From contig OY804588.1 of the NCBI GenBank assembly GCA_963680875.1, forward strand, positions 63,998,397 to 64,062,396: 64,000 nucleotides of DNA, in the 5' to 3' direction. The notes below the pieces were generated by a model. That model did not search any database and was not told the origin of the DNA. It worked only from the letters and a program-made list of their open reading frames with translations. Origin of the DNA: Bathymodiolus brooksi (lineage: Eukaryota > Mollusca > Bivalvia > Mytilida > Modiolidae). The stretch's first letter is position 1. Every line of letters begins with the position of its first letter. Position numbers and translations under genes: made by a program. Shown one piece after another: positions 9,976-21,813 of this stretch.

Positions 9976-11185
9976 GGCTTAAATATGATAAAGCCCAACT
10001 TTGGGTTCGATTCTTTTATTTGAAATATTATATAACAGTAACCCTACAAATACACAAATAATAAACATAAATACATGACAACTACAAGACAGATGACATA
10101 AGAGACAATACACAATCAAAGGGAGATAATTCTCTATGATTTGTCAAAGAAATATAAAATAAAACACTTTTCTACAAGTTATCTTCAATAAGAAAAATAC
10201 CACAATATAGCTTACTCTTCTAGTAAGCAAAAAATAAAGTAAATCATTCTGTCTTTGATAAATAACAAAATAATTGCAACTTCAATCAATTGCATCACCT
10301 CACCTCGAAATTAGTTTCAGCATAGTTTATACACTCAAAAAATACATATAGAATATATGACACAAATAAAAATGACATAAACACTGACAAACTAAGCAAA
10401 CAAAATTAACTGAATTCATAAACATATAAACATGCAAACAAATACACAATCAAATAAAATAAACAAACAAATACAAAGCTTACGCTATATATGGTACAAG
10501 GGCACCAGCTGATTGATCACTCTAGGATCTGTCTACATCATCAATTCCTGAATAACATAAAAGGGCAATGGTAAGTCAAAATGACTTAAGAACATATTAA
10601 TTATAACAAAATCATCATCTTGAATAAATTAATCAGATGCATAAATTATATATCAAAGTCCACTGAAATTCAACACTTGTACAAATATAAAAGGATAACC
10701 ATGATAATATTACTCTCATTCTAATTCTAAATGAAATTATAAAACATTTATACTCAGATTCATACTTCAATCTCAATATTTGCATTCTCACAATTTCATA
10801 CTAAAGTAAAAATTGGAAATAGAAAATAAGAAAACAGAAAAATGACTGACCTTTAGAAAATAAACAAAATATTAGTATATATAATCCAAATTTAGTTTCC
10901 AGTTGAAAATATATGAGTTAAGCAAAATGTCTGCCTGTGTCTTAATTGTGCTCTATCACAGGTGTGTGGAAAAACATAATCTACCAATGGAAAGTCTGTT
11001 TTTTCCCTCCAAAAATTAGGTGTAGTGAACCATGTAATTTACTGTACTGTATATGCAGCATGTGAAGTTTTATTTTGTTACTTTAATTTCAAAAATATTA
11101 TAAACATTAAAACATGAGTAAATAATATCATTATAGCATATAATGATCTTCAGTAATTACATAAAATTAAAACTACCACATTGAT
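9976..11185. other. Non-coding AT-rich stretch
   Basis: Simple A/T-rich sequence without long frames. It contains AAAGGGAGATAATT at about 10118, the inverse of the motif near 7100 and 7290. Confidence 0.4.
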
Positions 11186-11282
11186 AGTCTCCGGTTGCCT
11201 CCACCAATAAAACTGACTGCCACAATATAACTGAAATATTGTTGACAATGGCGTTAAACACCATAACCCTTACCCTAATCCT
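11186..11282 (+). mobile_element. SINE 3' fragment
   Basis: Carries the conserved 3' core found many times in this window: CTCCGGTTGCCTCCACCAA, TAAAACTGACTGCCACAAT, ATAACTGAAATATTGTTGA and GGCGTTAAACACCATAACCC. The tRNA-like head is absent. Confidence 0.7.
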
Positions 11283-11376
11283 CTATTGATAGTCTTAAAA
11301 TAAAGGAAAGCAAACTTGATATGAGCACTTTCTATCTTATTCACAATATATAATTGTTTTTGTTTTGTTTTTTCAG

Positions 11377-11588
11377 TTCTCACCTTTTCTCATCAAAACG
11401 CTAACTGCCAAGAAGAGAAGATTAAGTCTTACAGCAAAGTCAAAGAGACCAAGAAAAGGTTTTCTGATTGGCCATTCAAAGAGAAAGAGAATCAATTGAG
11501 TGAACTCAAGGATGATAATGTCCCCCCACCCGCTCTTACGCCTCCAACTCTACTTTTCTTGTCGTTGGAGAGAAAAGCTGCTGTTTAG
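11377..11588 (+). CDS. Putative terminal coding exon, Lys/Glu-rich protein
   Basis: A strong acceptor (TTTTGTTTTGTTTTTTCAG) is followed by two bases and 69 codons: LTFSHQNANCQEEKIKSYSK, VKETKKRFSDWPFKEKENQL, SELKDDNVPPPALTPPTLL and FLSLERKAAV, then TAG at 11586. The entering phase (two bases) is compatible with the exon ending at 4095, so both could belong to one plus-strand gene, but other partners are possible. The exon is charged and probably disordered, with a proline-rich VPPPALTPP patch. No family recognised. Confidence 0.4.
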
Positions 11589-11699
11589 ATATTTTTACGT
11601 TTTCTGGTTTTTGCTAAAAGACACTTCCCAAGAATTGCACCATTATATACATGTATGCTAATTTTTCTCCCTAGCTGTCCAGTCTACGACCATATCACA

Positions 11700-11745
11700 C
11701 TGAAAACACCGGTCCTTATCCGATCATAGGACCGGTATATAACAG
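11700..11745. repeat. Short palindrome and first satellite-like unit
   Basis: ACCGGTCCT (about 11709) and AGGACCGGT (about 11728) are exact reverse complements around an ~11-base spacer. The second arm continues as GGACCGGTATATAACAGTAT, resembling one 23-bp satellite unit directly before the inverted-repeat element. Confidence 0.5.
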
Positions 11746-12433
11746 TATATTACGAATTTAGTTTGTTACACATATTTTCATTGGTTCTTCAGCCCTGAAT
11801 GTCAGCATATATTCGGAAAACAGACGGGGTATATATTTCAGTCCCCAAAAACGATTAAAACATGGAAGACAAAACATTACGCTTCACTGAATCAATGGTA
11901 TAATACGGGATAATAAATGTATTTTTACCAAATTAAATGCTGTTTTTATACTCAAAACGGCTGCATGAACAAACAAATATTACAACGTTAATTCCGTCAC
12001 AAATACCTGATCGATTCAGCAAACTCCTATGTTTCCACGGCTGTACCATAACAAATAAACAAAACGTTGAGCCTTGAAAACTTTCGACATCATGGGGCCA
12101 CACCAAGGTTTTATTTACATGTAGTTAACATTTAAATTATTGAAACTGTTTCGCAAACCCGTTGTTTTGTTATGTGATATATTAATGTTATATTTATAAA
12201 GTTTATACAATTTACTACATATGAAACTGTATTGATTTAGAAATTTAGTACAGTATTTTCCTTCATGAGACACCCTATACATGAAATATGACGTGACACA
12301 TATTTTGACGTCATTGAAGAATTACGTCAAAGGTACGGACATCTAGAGATACGAAAAATGAAAATAAAAGAGGCAAATTTATTTAATACAGTTGGATGTT
12401 GTATTTAAAAAAAAAGGTTTAATTCGTAATATA
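11746..12433. mobile_element. Non-autonomous inverted-repeat element, copy 1 (~690 bp)
   Basis: Bounded by exact 13-bp inverted repeats TATATTACGAATT (11746-11758) and AATTCGTAATATA (12421-12433). There is no transposase frame. A near-identical copy occupies 16868-17561, also inside the satellite, which defines both ends independently. Superfamily unknown; MITE-like. Confidence 0.7.
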
Positions 12434-12436
12434 TCT

Positions 12437-12573
12437 GTTATTCAGCTATCAGACAGGGTATATAATGTGACATTCCCGGCTTATGATCTATATTCCCTGA
12501 AGCTGCGCCTCAGGGAATATAGATCCTAAGCCGGGAATGTCACATTATATACCCTGTCTGATAGCTGAATAAC
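12437..12573. repeat. Foldback palindrome with 64-bp arms
   Basis: The left arm 12437-12500 (GTTATTCAGCTATCAGACAG ... TATTCCCTGA) and right arm 12510-12573 are reverse complements with about one mismatch around the 9-base loop AGCTGCGCC. It abuts the element at 11746-12433. In the second copy only the left arm remains (17565-17628), so that breakpoint sits at the hairpin tip. Confidence 0.85.
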
Positions 12574-12985
12574 ATATAATATACGACCGGCATATAACAG
12601 GATATAAGGCCATCATATAAGAATATATAGGGCCGGCATACAAGAATATATAGCATGAGCATATACGAGTTACATAGGACGGAATATCAAAGTATACATG
12701 GCCGACATATAAGAATGTGCAGGACCGGCATATAAAGGTATGTAGGGGCGGCATATAAGAGTATGTAGAACGGCATATCAGAGTATATAGGACCGGCGTA
12801 TAAGAGTATGTAGGGCCAGAATATAAGAATATATAGTGCCGTCATATAAGAGTATGTTGGACAGGCATATAGCAGTATGTAGGACAGGCATATACGAGTA
12901 TAAAGGACTGTCATATAAGAGTATATAGGAACTGTACATAAGAGTATATATGACCGTCATATCAGAGTATAGAGGACTAGTATAT
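12574..12985. repeat. 23-bp satellite, block a
   Basis: Diverged tandem units of GGACCGGCATATAAG followed by AGTATGTA (23 bases), about 18 copies. Open minus-strand frames here are a by-product of the repeat. Confidence 0.9.
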
Positions 12986-12992
12986 AACATTA

Positions 12993-13129
12993 GTTATATA
13001 GGCTTTAGACAGGTAATACAAGCTCATATAACCTGTTTGTGCTTTATATTTCCTGAGCCGAAGGCGAGGGAAATATACAACACAGACAGGTTATATGAGC
13101 CCGTATTACTTGTCTAAAGCCTATATAAC
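12993..13129. repeat. Foldback palindrome, imperfect 64-bp arms
   Basis: Arms starting GTTATATAGGCTTTAGACA and ending TGTCTAAAGCCTATATAAC meet at a GCCGAAGGC centre near 13061. Several mismatches lie in the arms, so it is older than the palindrome at 12437. Confidence 0.8.
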
Positions 13130-13132
13130 GAA

Positions 13133-13515
13133 TTTGTCATACTGCAATACCATGGGTCCATATTACCTGTGTAAAGCCTAAATAAAGAACATGACTACTA
13201 TACATGTATTGTCTCATGAACATTTAATCCCAGATATGACTTTGCTTTAAAGAAGAAATTAATTCTTCAACATATTTAATAAACAACTTAACAATTTTAA
13301 CAGAAAAATAACAAATGATTTAAAATTGCCTCAATATCGGCGTCAGCGTGACAAGCGAACCTGGGGGTCGCCATCTTGATTACGTATCATTTCAAAATGA
13401 GTTATCTTTCTTGGCACGTGCTTTCATATTACCGGCTAGAGCCGTATAATATGGATTAGTAAAATCGAGTAAATAACCAATCGGATCACTTAGATTTTGT
13501 ATTGCAGTATGACAA
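13133..13515. mobile_element. Short inverted-repeat element (383 bp)
   Basis: Exact 17-bp terminal inverted repeats TTGTCATACTGCAATAC (13133-13149) and GTATTGCAGTATGACAA (13499-13515). The inside is non-coding and includes another small palindrome centred on CCGGCTAGAGCCG at about 13440. Confidence 0.65.
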
Positions 13516-13663
13516 TAGTATATAGGAACGGCACATACGAGTATGTAGAACGACATATAAGAGTAGAAGGGACTGGCATATAATAGTACGTAGAACAGGC
13601 ACATAGGAGTATATACGACCGTCATATAAGAATATATAGGACGGGCATATAAGTTGATTTGAT
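13516..13663. repeat. 23-bp satellite, block b
   Basis: About six diverged units. The array is cut by the inverted-repeat element on the left and by a SINE on the right. Confidence 0.85.
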
Positions 13664-13907
13664 TTTTGTTTTTTAACACCACTTTCAGTAATATTTCGGC
13701 TATATCATGGCGACCAGTTTTAGTGGTGGAAGAAGCAGGAATACCCGTAGAGAACCACCGACCATGGGCAAGCAACTGGTAAACTTTATCACTTGCAGCT
13801 GCGAGTCGAGTGCACCCTTTTTGTGATTTACAAAAGCGGGCGCGAACCCACGCCATATTGTATGAGTTGCTAGATAATCCAACTACCTAACTCATTGAGC
13901 AACCCAG
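13664..13907 (-). mobile_element. tRNA-derived SINE inside the satellite (copy 1)
   Basis: On the minus strand: head with box A-like GAGTTAGGTAGTTGG and box B-like GGGTTCGCGCCCGC, body GTGATAAAGTTTACCAGTT, then the core CTTCTTCCACCACTAAAACT and GAAAGTGGTGTTAAAAAAC. The head differs from the main SINE family here. The copy at 16314 sits at the equivalent place in the next higher-order repeat. Confidence 0.75.
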
Positions 13908-16313
13908 GCCATATAAGGGTATATAGGATCGTCATATCAGAGTACAACGGACGGCATATACGAAGATATAGGACTGGCATATAGGAATATGTGGGATCGG
14001 CATATAAGAGTACAAAGGATAGGACTATGAGTACAAAAGACCTGTATATACGAGTATGTAGGACCAGCATATTAGAGTATAAAGGACTGGCCTATAATGT
14101 AACAGCATAGTGATCTGGCATATAAGAGTATACAGGACGGGGAAATAAGAATATATACTAGGTCTGGCATATAAGAATTTATAGGATCGGCATATAAGAG
14201 TACAACAGACCGATATATAAGAGTAAGCAGAACTGACATATAGGAGTATATAGGACCGGTATATAAGAATATATAGTACCGGCATATAAGAGTATGTAGG
14301 ACTGGCATATAGGAGTATAGCGGACTGGCTTATAAGAGTATGTAGGACCGGTATATAAGAATATGTGGGAACGGCTTATTAGAATATATAGGACCGACAT
14401 ATAAGATTATAAACGACATGCATATACGAGTATGTAGGATCAGCATATACGAGGTTAATGGATCGGCATATAAGAGTATGTGGGACTGGCATATAATAGT
14501 ATGTAGTACAGACATGTAAGAGCATAAAAGATCGGCATATAAAAGTATATAGAACTGGAATATTAGAGTATAACGGACTGGCTTATAAGATTATGAAGGA
14601 CGGGCATATAGGAATATATAGAACCGGCATATCAGAGTATAGAGGATTGGCATAAATTAGTATGTGGGACAAACATATAAGAGTATGACGGACAGGCATA
14701 TAAGAATATATAGGACCGGCATATAAGAGCAAAAAGGACTCTCATATAAGAGTATAACGGACTGGAATTTAAGAGTATAATGGACTGGTATATCGAAGCA
14801 TGTAGGATCGGCATAAAAGTTTATGTATGATCGGCATATAAGAGTAGAAAGGACTGGAATATGAAGTATAATGGACTTGCATATAAGAGTATATAGGATC
14901 GGAATATAAGTGTATATAGGACGGTATTTAAAAGTATACATGACCAGCATATATGAGCATATATGGCCGGCATCTAATAATATGCAGGATCGGCATACAA
15001 GCGTATTTAAGACCGGCATATAAGAGTATATATGACGGACATATAAGAATATATATGCCAGACATACAAAAGTATACATGACTGTCAAATAAGAGTATAT
15101 AGCATCGGTATATAAGAGTATATAGGACAGCCATGTAAGAGTATAAAGGACTGTCATATAAGAGTAAATAGGAACGGCATATAAGAGTATGTTGGACCGG
15201 AATATAAGAGTATAAAGGACCGGCTTATAAGAATATATAGGAACGGCACATAATAGTATGTAGGCCCTGCATATCAGAGTACAATGGAATGGCATATAAG
15301 AGAACGTAGAACGGCATATAGGAGTATATAGGACCGCCATATCAGAATATATAGGACCGGCATATACGAATAAATAGGATTGGTATATAAGACTACCACG
15401 CTTCGCATATAGGAGTATATTGGACAGGCATATAAGAATAAATAGAACGGACAAATAAGAGTATGTAGTACTGGCATATAAGAGTACAACGGACTGGTAT
15501 ATAGGAGTATTGAGGACCAGAATATAAAGTATGTAGGTACGGAATATAAGAGAATGAAGGACTGGCATATAAGAGTATGTAGGACCAGCATATAAGTGTA
15601 TAAAGGACTGCCATATAAGAGTATGCAGCACCGGCATATAATAGTATAAATGACTGGCATATATGAGTATATAGGACCGGCATATAGGAGTATGTGGAAC
15701 CGGTATATAAGAATAAATAGGACCGGCATATAAGAGTATATAGGACTATCATATAAGAGTATAACGGACTGGCATATAAGAGTATGTAGAACCGGAATAT
15801 AGGAATATATTTGACCAGCATATACAAATAAATAGGACAGACAGATAAGAGTATATAGGACTGGCATATAAGAGTATACAGGACTGGCATATAAGAGTAT
15901 TTAGGACCGGAATATAAGAGTATGTAGGATCTGCTTATAAGAATATACAGGATCGACATATAAGAGTATATAGGTATGGTATATAAGAGTATGTAGGACC
16001 AGCATATAAGAGTATGCATGACCAATGAAAATGTGTGTAGCAAACCAAATCCGTAATATAAGAGTATGTAGGGCAGGCATATAAGAATATAACGGACTGT
16101 CATATAAGAGTATAGTGGGCTGGCATATAAGAATAGATACGAGCGGCATACAAGAGCATGTATGACTTGCATAGAAGGGTATATAGGAACGGCATAAAAG
16201 TGTATGTAGGACAGGCATATAAGAGTATATAGGACCGGCATATAAGAGTATATAGGTATGGTATATAAGAGTATGTAGTACCGTCATATACAAATATAAA
16301 GGACCGGCATATA
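13908..16313. repeat. 23-bp satellite, block c (long array)
   Basis: Over 100 diverged units of the GGACCGGCATATAAG / AGTATGTA monomer, with sub-variants (GGACTGG, AACGGAC). A unique-looking insert, GACCAATGAAAATGTGTG near 16020, recurs at 19859 and serves as a marker of higher-order duplication. Confidence 0.9.
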
Positions 16314-16587
16314 AGTTGACTTGATTTTTGTTTTTTTAACGCCACTTTCAGCAATATTTCAGCTATATCATGGCGACCAGTTGTTGTGGTGGAAGAAGCC
16401 GGAGTACCCTGAGAGAACCACCGAGCATGGGCAAGTAACTGGTAAACTTTATCACTTGCGGCTGCGAGTCGAGTGCACCCTTGTTTGTAATTTACAAAAG
16501 CGGGCGCGAATCCACGCCATATTGGTGATAGGCTTGTATGAGTGACTATGTAATCCAACTACCTAACTCATTGAGCCACCCGGGCCC
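16314..16587 (-). mobile_element. tRNA-derived SINE inside the satellite (copy 2)
   Basis: Same orientation, head and core as the copy at 13664-13907. The flanking satellite is also alike (following units with ATCAGAGTACAACGGAC), so it was probably duplicated with the array rather than inserted twice. Confidence 0.75.
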
Positions 16588-16867
16588 TTTAAGGTAAATA
16601 GGATCGGCATATCAGAGTACAACGGACCGCATATACGAATATATAGAACTGGCATATAGGAATATATGGGATCGGCATATAAGAGTAAAAAGGACAGGAA
16701 TATGAGTACAAAAGACTTGCATATACGAGTATGTAGGACCAGCATATTAGAGTATAAAGGACTGGCATATAAGGCTATATAAGAACGGCACATACGAGTA
16801 TGTAGGAACGGAATGTAAGAGCATAGCGATCTGGCATGTAAGAGTATACAGGACTGGGATATAAGAA
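16588..16867. repeat. 23-bp satellite, block d
   Basis: About 12 units that align, variant by variant, with the start of block c at 13908-14170. Confidence 0.85.
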
Positions 16868-17628
16868 TATATTACGAATTTAGTTTGTTACACATATTTT
16901 CATTGGTTCTTCAGCCCTGAATGTCAGCATATATTTGGAAAACAGACGGGGTATATATTTCAGTCCCCCAAAAAAATTAAAACATGGAAGACAAAACATT
17001 ACGCTTCACTGAATCAATGGTATAATACGGAATAATAAATGTATTTTTACCAAATTAAATGCTGTTTTTTATACTCAAAACGGCTGCATGAACAAAAAAA
17101 TATTACAACGGTTAATTCTGTCACAAATACCTGATCGATTCAGCAGACTCCTATGTTCCACGGCTGTACCATAACAAATAAACAAAACGTTGAGCCTTGA
17201 AAACTTTCGACATCATGGGGCCACACCAAGGTTTTTTTTACATGTAGTTAACATTTAAATTATTGAAACTGTTTCGCAAACCCGTTGTTTTGTTATGTGA
17301 TATATTAATGTTATATTTATAAAGTTTATAAAATTTACTACATATGAAACTGTATTGATTTAGAAATTTACTACAACATTTTCCTTCATGAGACACCCCA
17401 TACATGAAATATGACGGGACACATATTTTGACGTCATTGAAGAATGACGACAAAGGTACGGAAACGGACATCTAGAGATACGAAAAATGAAATTAAAGAG
17501 GCAAATTTATTTAATACAGTTGGATGTTGTATTTAAAACAAAAGGTTTAATCCGTAATATATCTGTTATTCAGCTATCAGACAGGGTAAATAATGTGACA
17601 TTCCCGGCTTAGGATCTATATTCCCTGA
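16868..17628. mobile_element. Non-autonomous inverted-repeat element, copy 2, with half palindrome
   Basis: Inverted repeats TATATTACGAATT (16868-16880) and AATCCGTAATATA (17549-17561; one change) enclose a sequence nearly identical to 11746-12433. It is followed by the left arm only (17565-17628) of the palindrome seen in full at 12437-12573; satellite resumes right after the arm. Confidence 0.75.
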
Positions 17629-20382
17629 TTATAAACGACCTGCACATACGAGTATGTAGGATCAGCACTATAAGAGGTTAATGGATTGGCATTTAAGAGT
17701 ATATGGGAATGGCATATAATAGTATGTAGTACAGACATGTAAGAGTATAAAAGTTCGGCATATAAAAGTATATAGAACTGGCATATAAGAGTATAACGGA
17801 CTGGCTTATAAGATTATGAAGGACGGGCATATAGGAATATATAGTACCGGCATATCAGAGTATAAAGGATTGGCATAACATAGTATGTGGGACAAATATT
17901 TAAGAGTATGAAGGACAGGCATATCAGAATATATAGGACCGGCATATAAGAGCATACATGACTGACATATAAGAGTATAAGGGACTGGTATATAAGAGTA
18001 TAATGGAATGGCATATCAGAGTATGTAGGATCGGCATAGAAGATTATGTATGATCGGTATATAAGAGTAGAAAGGACTGGAATATACTAGTATAATGGAC
18101 TGGCATATAGGAGAATAATGGACTGGCATACAAGAGTACAAAGGACCCGCATATAAAGCATAATGGATTTGCATATACCAGTATATAGGATTGGAATATA
18201 AGTGTATATAGGACGATATTTAAAAGTATACATGACCGACATATATGAGCATATAGGGCCGCATCTAAGATTACACAGAACCGGCACATAAGAGTATATA
18301 TTACGGACGTATAGGAATATATATGCCTGACATATAAAAGTATGCATGACTGGTATATAAGAGTATATAGGCTCTGCAAATAAGAGTATATAGGTTCGGT
18401 ATATAAGAGTATGTAGGACGGGCATATACGAGTATGTAGGACTGGCATGTTAGAGTATAAAAGACTGGGATATAAGAATAAATAGGAATGGCATATAAGA
18501 GTATGTAGGACCGAAATATAAGAGTATACAGGACCGGCTTATAAGAATATATAGGAATGGCACATAAGAGTATGAAGGCCCGGTATATAAGAGTAGAACG
18601 TAATGGCATATAAGAGAACTTAGAACCGGCATATAGGAGTATATAGGACCACCATATAAGAATATATAGGACCGGCATGTACAAATAAATAGGATCGGTT
18701 AATAAGACTACCACGGTCCTGCATATATGAGTATATTGGACCGCAATATAAGAATAAATAGAGCGGACAAATAAGAGTATGCAGGACTGGCATATAAGAG
18801 TATAACGGACTGGTATATAAAAGCATTGAGGACCAGAATATAAAAGTATGTAGGTCCGGCATATAATAGAATGAAGGACTGGCATATAAGAGTATGTAGG
18901 ACCAACATATAAGAGTATAAAGGAATGCCATATAAGAGTATGCAGCACCAGCATATAAGAGTATATAAAGGACTGGCATATAGGAGTCTATAGGAACGGC
19001 ACTTAATAGTATGTAGGACCGGAATATATGAGTATAACGGACTGGCTTATAACAGTATATAGGACCGGCATAAAATAGCATAACGGACTGGTATATAAGA
19101 GTATTCAGGACCGGAATATAAAAGTATGTAGGACCAGCATATAACAGAATAAAAGACAGCCATATAAGAGTCTGCAGCACCGGCATATAAGAGCATACAA
19201 GACTGGCATGTAGGAGTATATAGGAACGGCACATAAGTGTATGTAGGATCGGAATATAAGAGTATAAAGGACTGGCATTAAACAGTATATAGGACCAGTA
19301 TATAAGAGTACAAAGGACTGGCATATAAGAGTATATAGGAATGGCACATAAGAGTATGTAGGCCCGCCATATAAGAGTACACCGGAATGGCATATAAGAA
19401 AATGTAGAACCGGCATATAGGAGTAAATAGGACCGGCATGTAATAATATATAGAGCCGCCGTATAAGAATAAATAGGATCGAAATATAAGATTACAACGG
19501 AGCGGCATATAAGAGTATAATGGACTGGCATATTAGAGTACGTAGTACCGGCATATAAGGGTATATTGGACCGGTATATAAGAATAAATAGTACCGACAT
19601 ATAAGAGTATATATGACTGGCATATAAGAGTATAACGGACTGGCATATAAGAGTATTTAAACCCGGTATATAGGAGTATATTTGACCGGCATATACAAAT
19701 AAATAGGACAGGTAGATAAGAGTATATATGACTGGCATATAATAGTATAAAGAACTGGCATATTTAGGATCTGCTTATAAGAATATACAGGATCGACATA
19801 TAAGAGTATATAGGCATGGTATATAAGAGTATGTAGGACCAGCATATAAGAGTATGGATGACCAATGAAAATTTGTGTAGCAAACCAAATCCGTAATATA
19901 AGAGTATGTTGTACCGGCATGTAACAGTATGTAGGGCAGGCATATAAGAATATAACGGACTGTCATATAAGAGTATAATGGACTGGCATATAAGAATATA
20001 TACGAGCGGCATATAAGAGTATGTAGGACCGGCATATACAAGTATGTATGACCTGCATATAAGGGTATATAGGAACGGCATAAAAGTGTATGTAGGAGAG
20101 GCATATAAGAGTATATAGGACTGGCACATAACAGTATATAGGTATGGTATATAAGAGTATGTAGGACCGACAAATAAGAGTATGTAAGACCGGAATATAA
20201 GAGTATAAAGGACTGACATATAAGAGTATATAGTACCGGCGTATAAGAATATGTAGGACCGGAATATACGAGTATGTAGGACTGGCATATAAGAGTATAA
20301 CGGACTAACATATACGAGTATGTAGGACCGCAATATCGGAATATGTAGGACCGGCTTATAAGAATATACTGGATCGGCATTT
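17629..20382. repeat. 23-bp satellite, block e (longest array)
   Basis: About 120 diverged units. Variants in order match those of block c from about 14404, including the GAGGTTAATGGAT unit and the GACCAATGAAAATTTGTG marker at 19859. Longest minus-strand open frame 372 codons with a 23-residue period. Confidence 0.9.
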
Positions 20383-20668
20383 ATTATACCTCATGAATAT
20401 TCATAAGGATATACTCGCTTTCTATTGGGTACGCTTTGTCATGTGATTTTTTTTCCGCGGTATGACCACTAAATCTTCCAAATAAGTCATTATTTATCAC
20501 GTGATATTACACTGACCTGTAGATATTGACCGATTGAAAATAATAAGATGGCGACCGATTAATCCCATTTCGATTGAAATATGGAATAGACTATGATATT
20601 GTTAGTATCAAGAAACGAACGATAGTTGTGTAAAATTACGTCACTACCTGTCGTTTGCGACTTGGAAA
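20383..20668. other. Flank of Crypton-like fragment
   Basis: Contains CATGAATATTCATAAGG (20392) and AATAAGATGGCGACCG (20542), the latter resembling a YY1-type promoter site shortly upstream of the ORF. Probably the 5' region of the inserted element. Confidence 0.35.
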
Positions 20669-21066
20669 ATGACGAACGACAGGTTCGCATTCCTGACTAC
20701 CGATGAACTGCAGGAATTATTGGAAAACCGGGACAGTTCAGAACAAATGTTATCGGAGCTGCAAAACGCATATTTCTTGATTATTTTCGAGCCAAAAGTA
20801 TTAATTCTGAGGAACTTATCCAACAGTCGATGGAGGAAATAGCATGTTTTTTCGATACATTTCTATGCGGAAATAAGGAAGAAAGATGGGAACTGTATAG
20901 TCGCTCATCGCTGATAAGCATAATATTTGGGATGCAGAGACATTTTCAGTCATTGAAAAAGTTTGGTATTATCAATAATGAGGCATTTAAGTTGTCAAAA
21001 TCTGTGATGACACTCCTGAAACGATCAGGAAAGGCGAATGGTGTTCGAGTTTTTGTTATTTGCTAA
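20669..21066 (+). pseudogene. Crypton-like recombinase N-terminal fragment, frameshifted
   Basis: ATG at 20669 opens MTNDRFAFLTTDELQELLE. After a shift near 20740 the frame continues NVIGAAKRIFLDYFRAKSIN, then MEEIACFFDTFL, NKEERWELYSRSSLISIIFG, MQRHFQSLKKFGIIN and a terminal KRSGKANGVRV before TAG/TAA-rich sequence. The arrangement (L.nFL.e.RK.DG..Y...SL..I..GIQRH....... in.d..F......... K..GK) is that of the helical domain of Crypton tyrosine recombinases and of the related ZMYM/KCTD1/QRICH1 host proteins. The catalytic domain is absent. Assignment by pattern only. Confidence 0.6.
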
Positions 21067-21131
21067 ATGTTTGTTGTTATTCAACATAAATGATTTGAAC
21101 ATGCTTTATGTTTGAATTCATACTTACCTCT

Positions 21132-21212
21132 CGACTTGTCACTCTCGGTGACCTGACCTAACCTCGGCCGTTGGCCTTGGTCAGGTCAGATCACCTTAAG
21201 TGCCAAGTCTCG
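21132..21212. repeat. Foldback palindrome with GC-rich centre
   Basis: CGACTTG...GGTGACCTGACC (21132-21158) faces GGTCAGGTCAGATCACC...CAAGTCTCG (21179-21212) around AACCTCGGCCGTTGGCC. Imperfect arms of about 27-34 bases. Confidence 0.65.
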
Positions 21213-21261
21213 ATGTCCTCATATCCTGATATTGACTTCTTAGGGAGTAATTAATTGTACA

Positions 21262-21356
21262 ATTAGAGTATAAAGTACCTGCACACGAGTATGTAGGATC
21301 AGCATATAAGAGTATGCATGACCGACATATAAGAGTATAATGGACTGGCATATAAG
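21262..21356. repeat. 23-bp satellite, block f
   Basis: Four diverged units between the Crypton fragment and the direct-repeat block; the array resumes at 23534. Confidence 0.8.
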
Positions 21357-21813
21357 GTGTCAAACCACTAATTCACCAATCAGAGCTTAGAAAGTAGTCC
21401 CTTTTCAAGAAAAAAGTTCCTTTCACTTTGTAGTATTGTGAAAACTACTGAATGGAATGGAATAATTAAAACTGATAATTGAAGTTCAATAAGTAGGGAT
21501 TATTTTGAGCCCAAATGTGATGGACTTAGTTGTATTTTAATACCTCTATGGAAGATTTGATGTATGACCTATAAATATTGAATTTTAGGGGGATGATCAA
21601 GCTATTTTTAGAGTATATATTTTCCCTAGCCTGGCATTTCACTGCAAGATTTTAAACATGCCCTGATATTTTGACAGAAGGTAGAGAAATCATGTACGTT
21701 TCAGAAAATATATCGTCTTGGAAAGGTTAAGCTTAAGATCAAATGGCCAGGTATTCTCGAAAAACCACAAATTTAGTAGAAAACATAAACGAAATTAATT
21801 AGTGGTTTCACAC
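21357..21813. mobile_element. ~460-bp repeat with inverted ends, copy 1
   Basis: Begins GTGTCAAACCACTAATT and ends AATTAGTGGTTTCACAC, a 17-bp terminal inverted repeat with one mismatch. A direct copy is at 23071-23533. The copies also begin TG/end CA like LTRs, but no primer-binding site or coding internal region is visible. Confidence 0.6.

Noticed and set aside
14657..15637. 326-codon minus-strand frame (MPVLHTLIWQSFIHLYAGPT...), and similar frames of 60-372 codons across 12.5-24.1 kb and 43.1-43.5 kb
   Set aside because: All have a 23-residue period and occur in three overlapping frames; they are translations of the 23-bp satellite, not separate genes.
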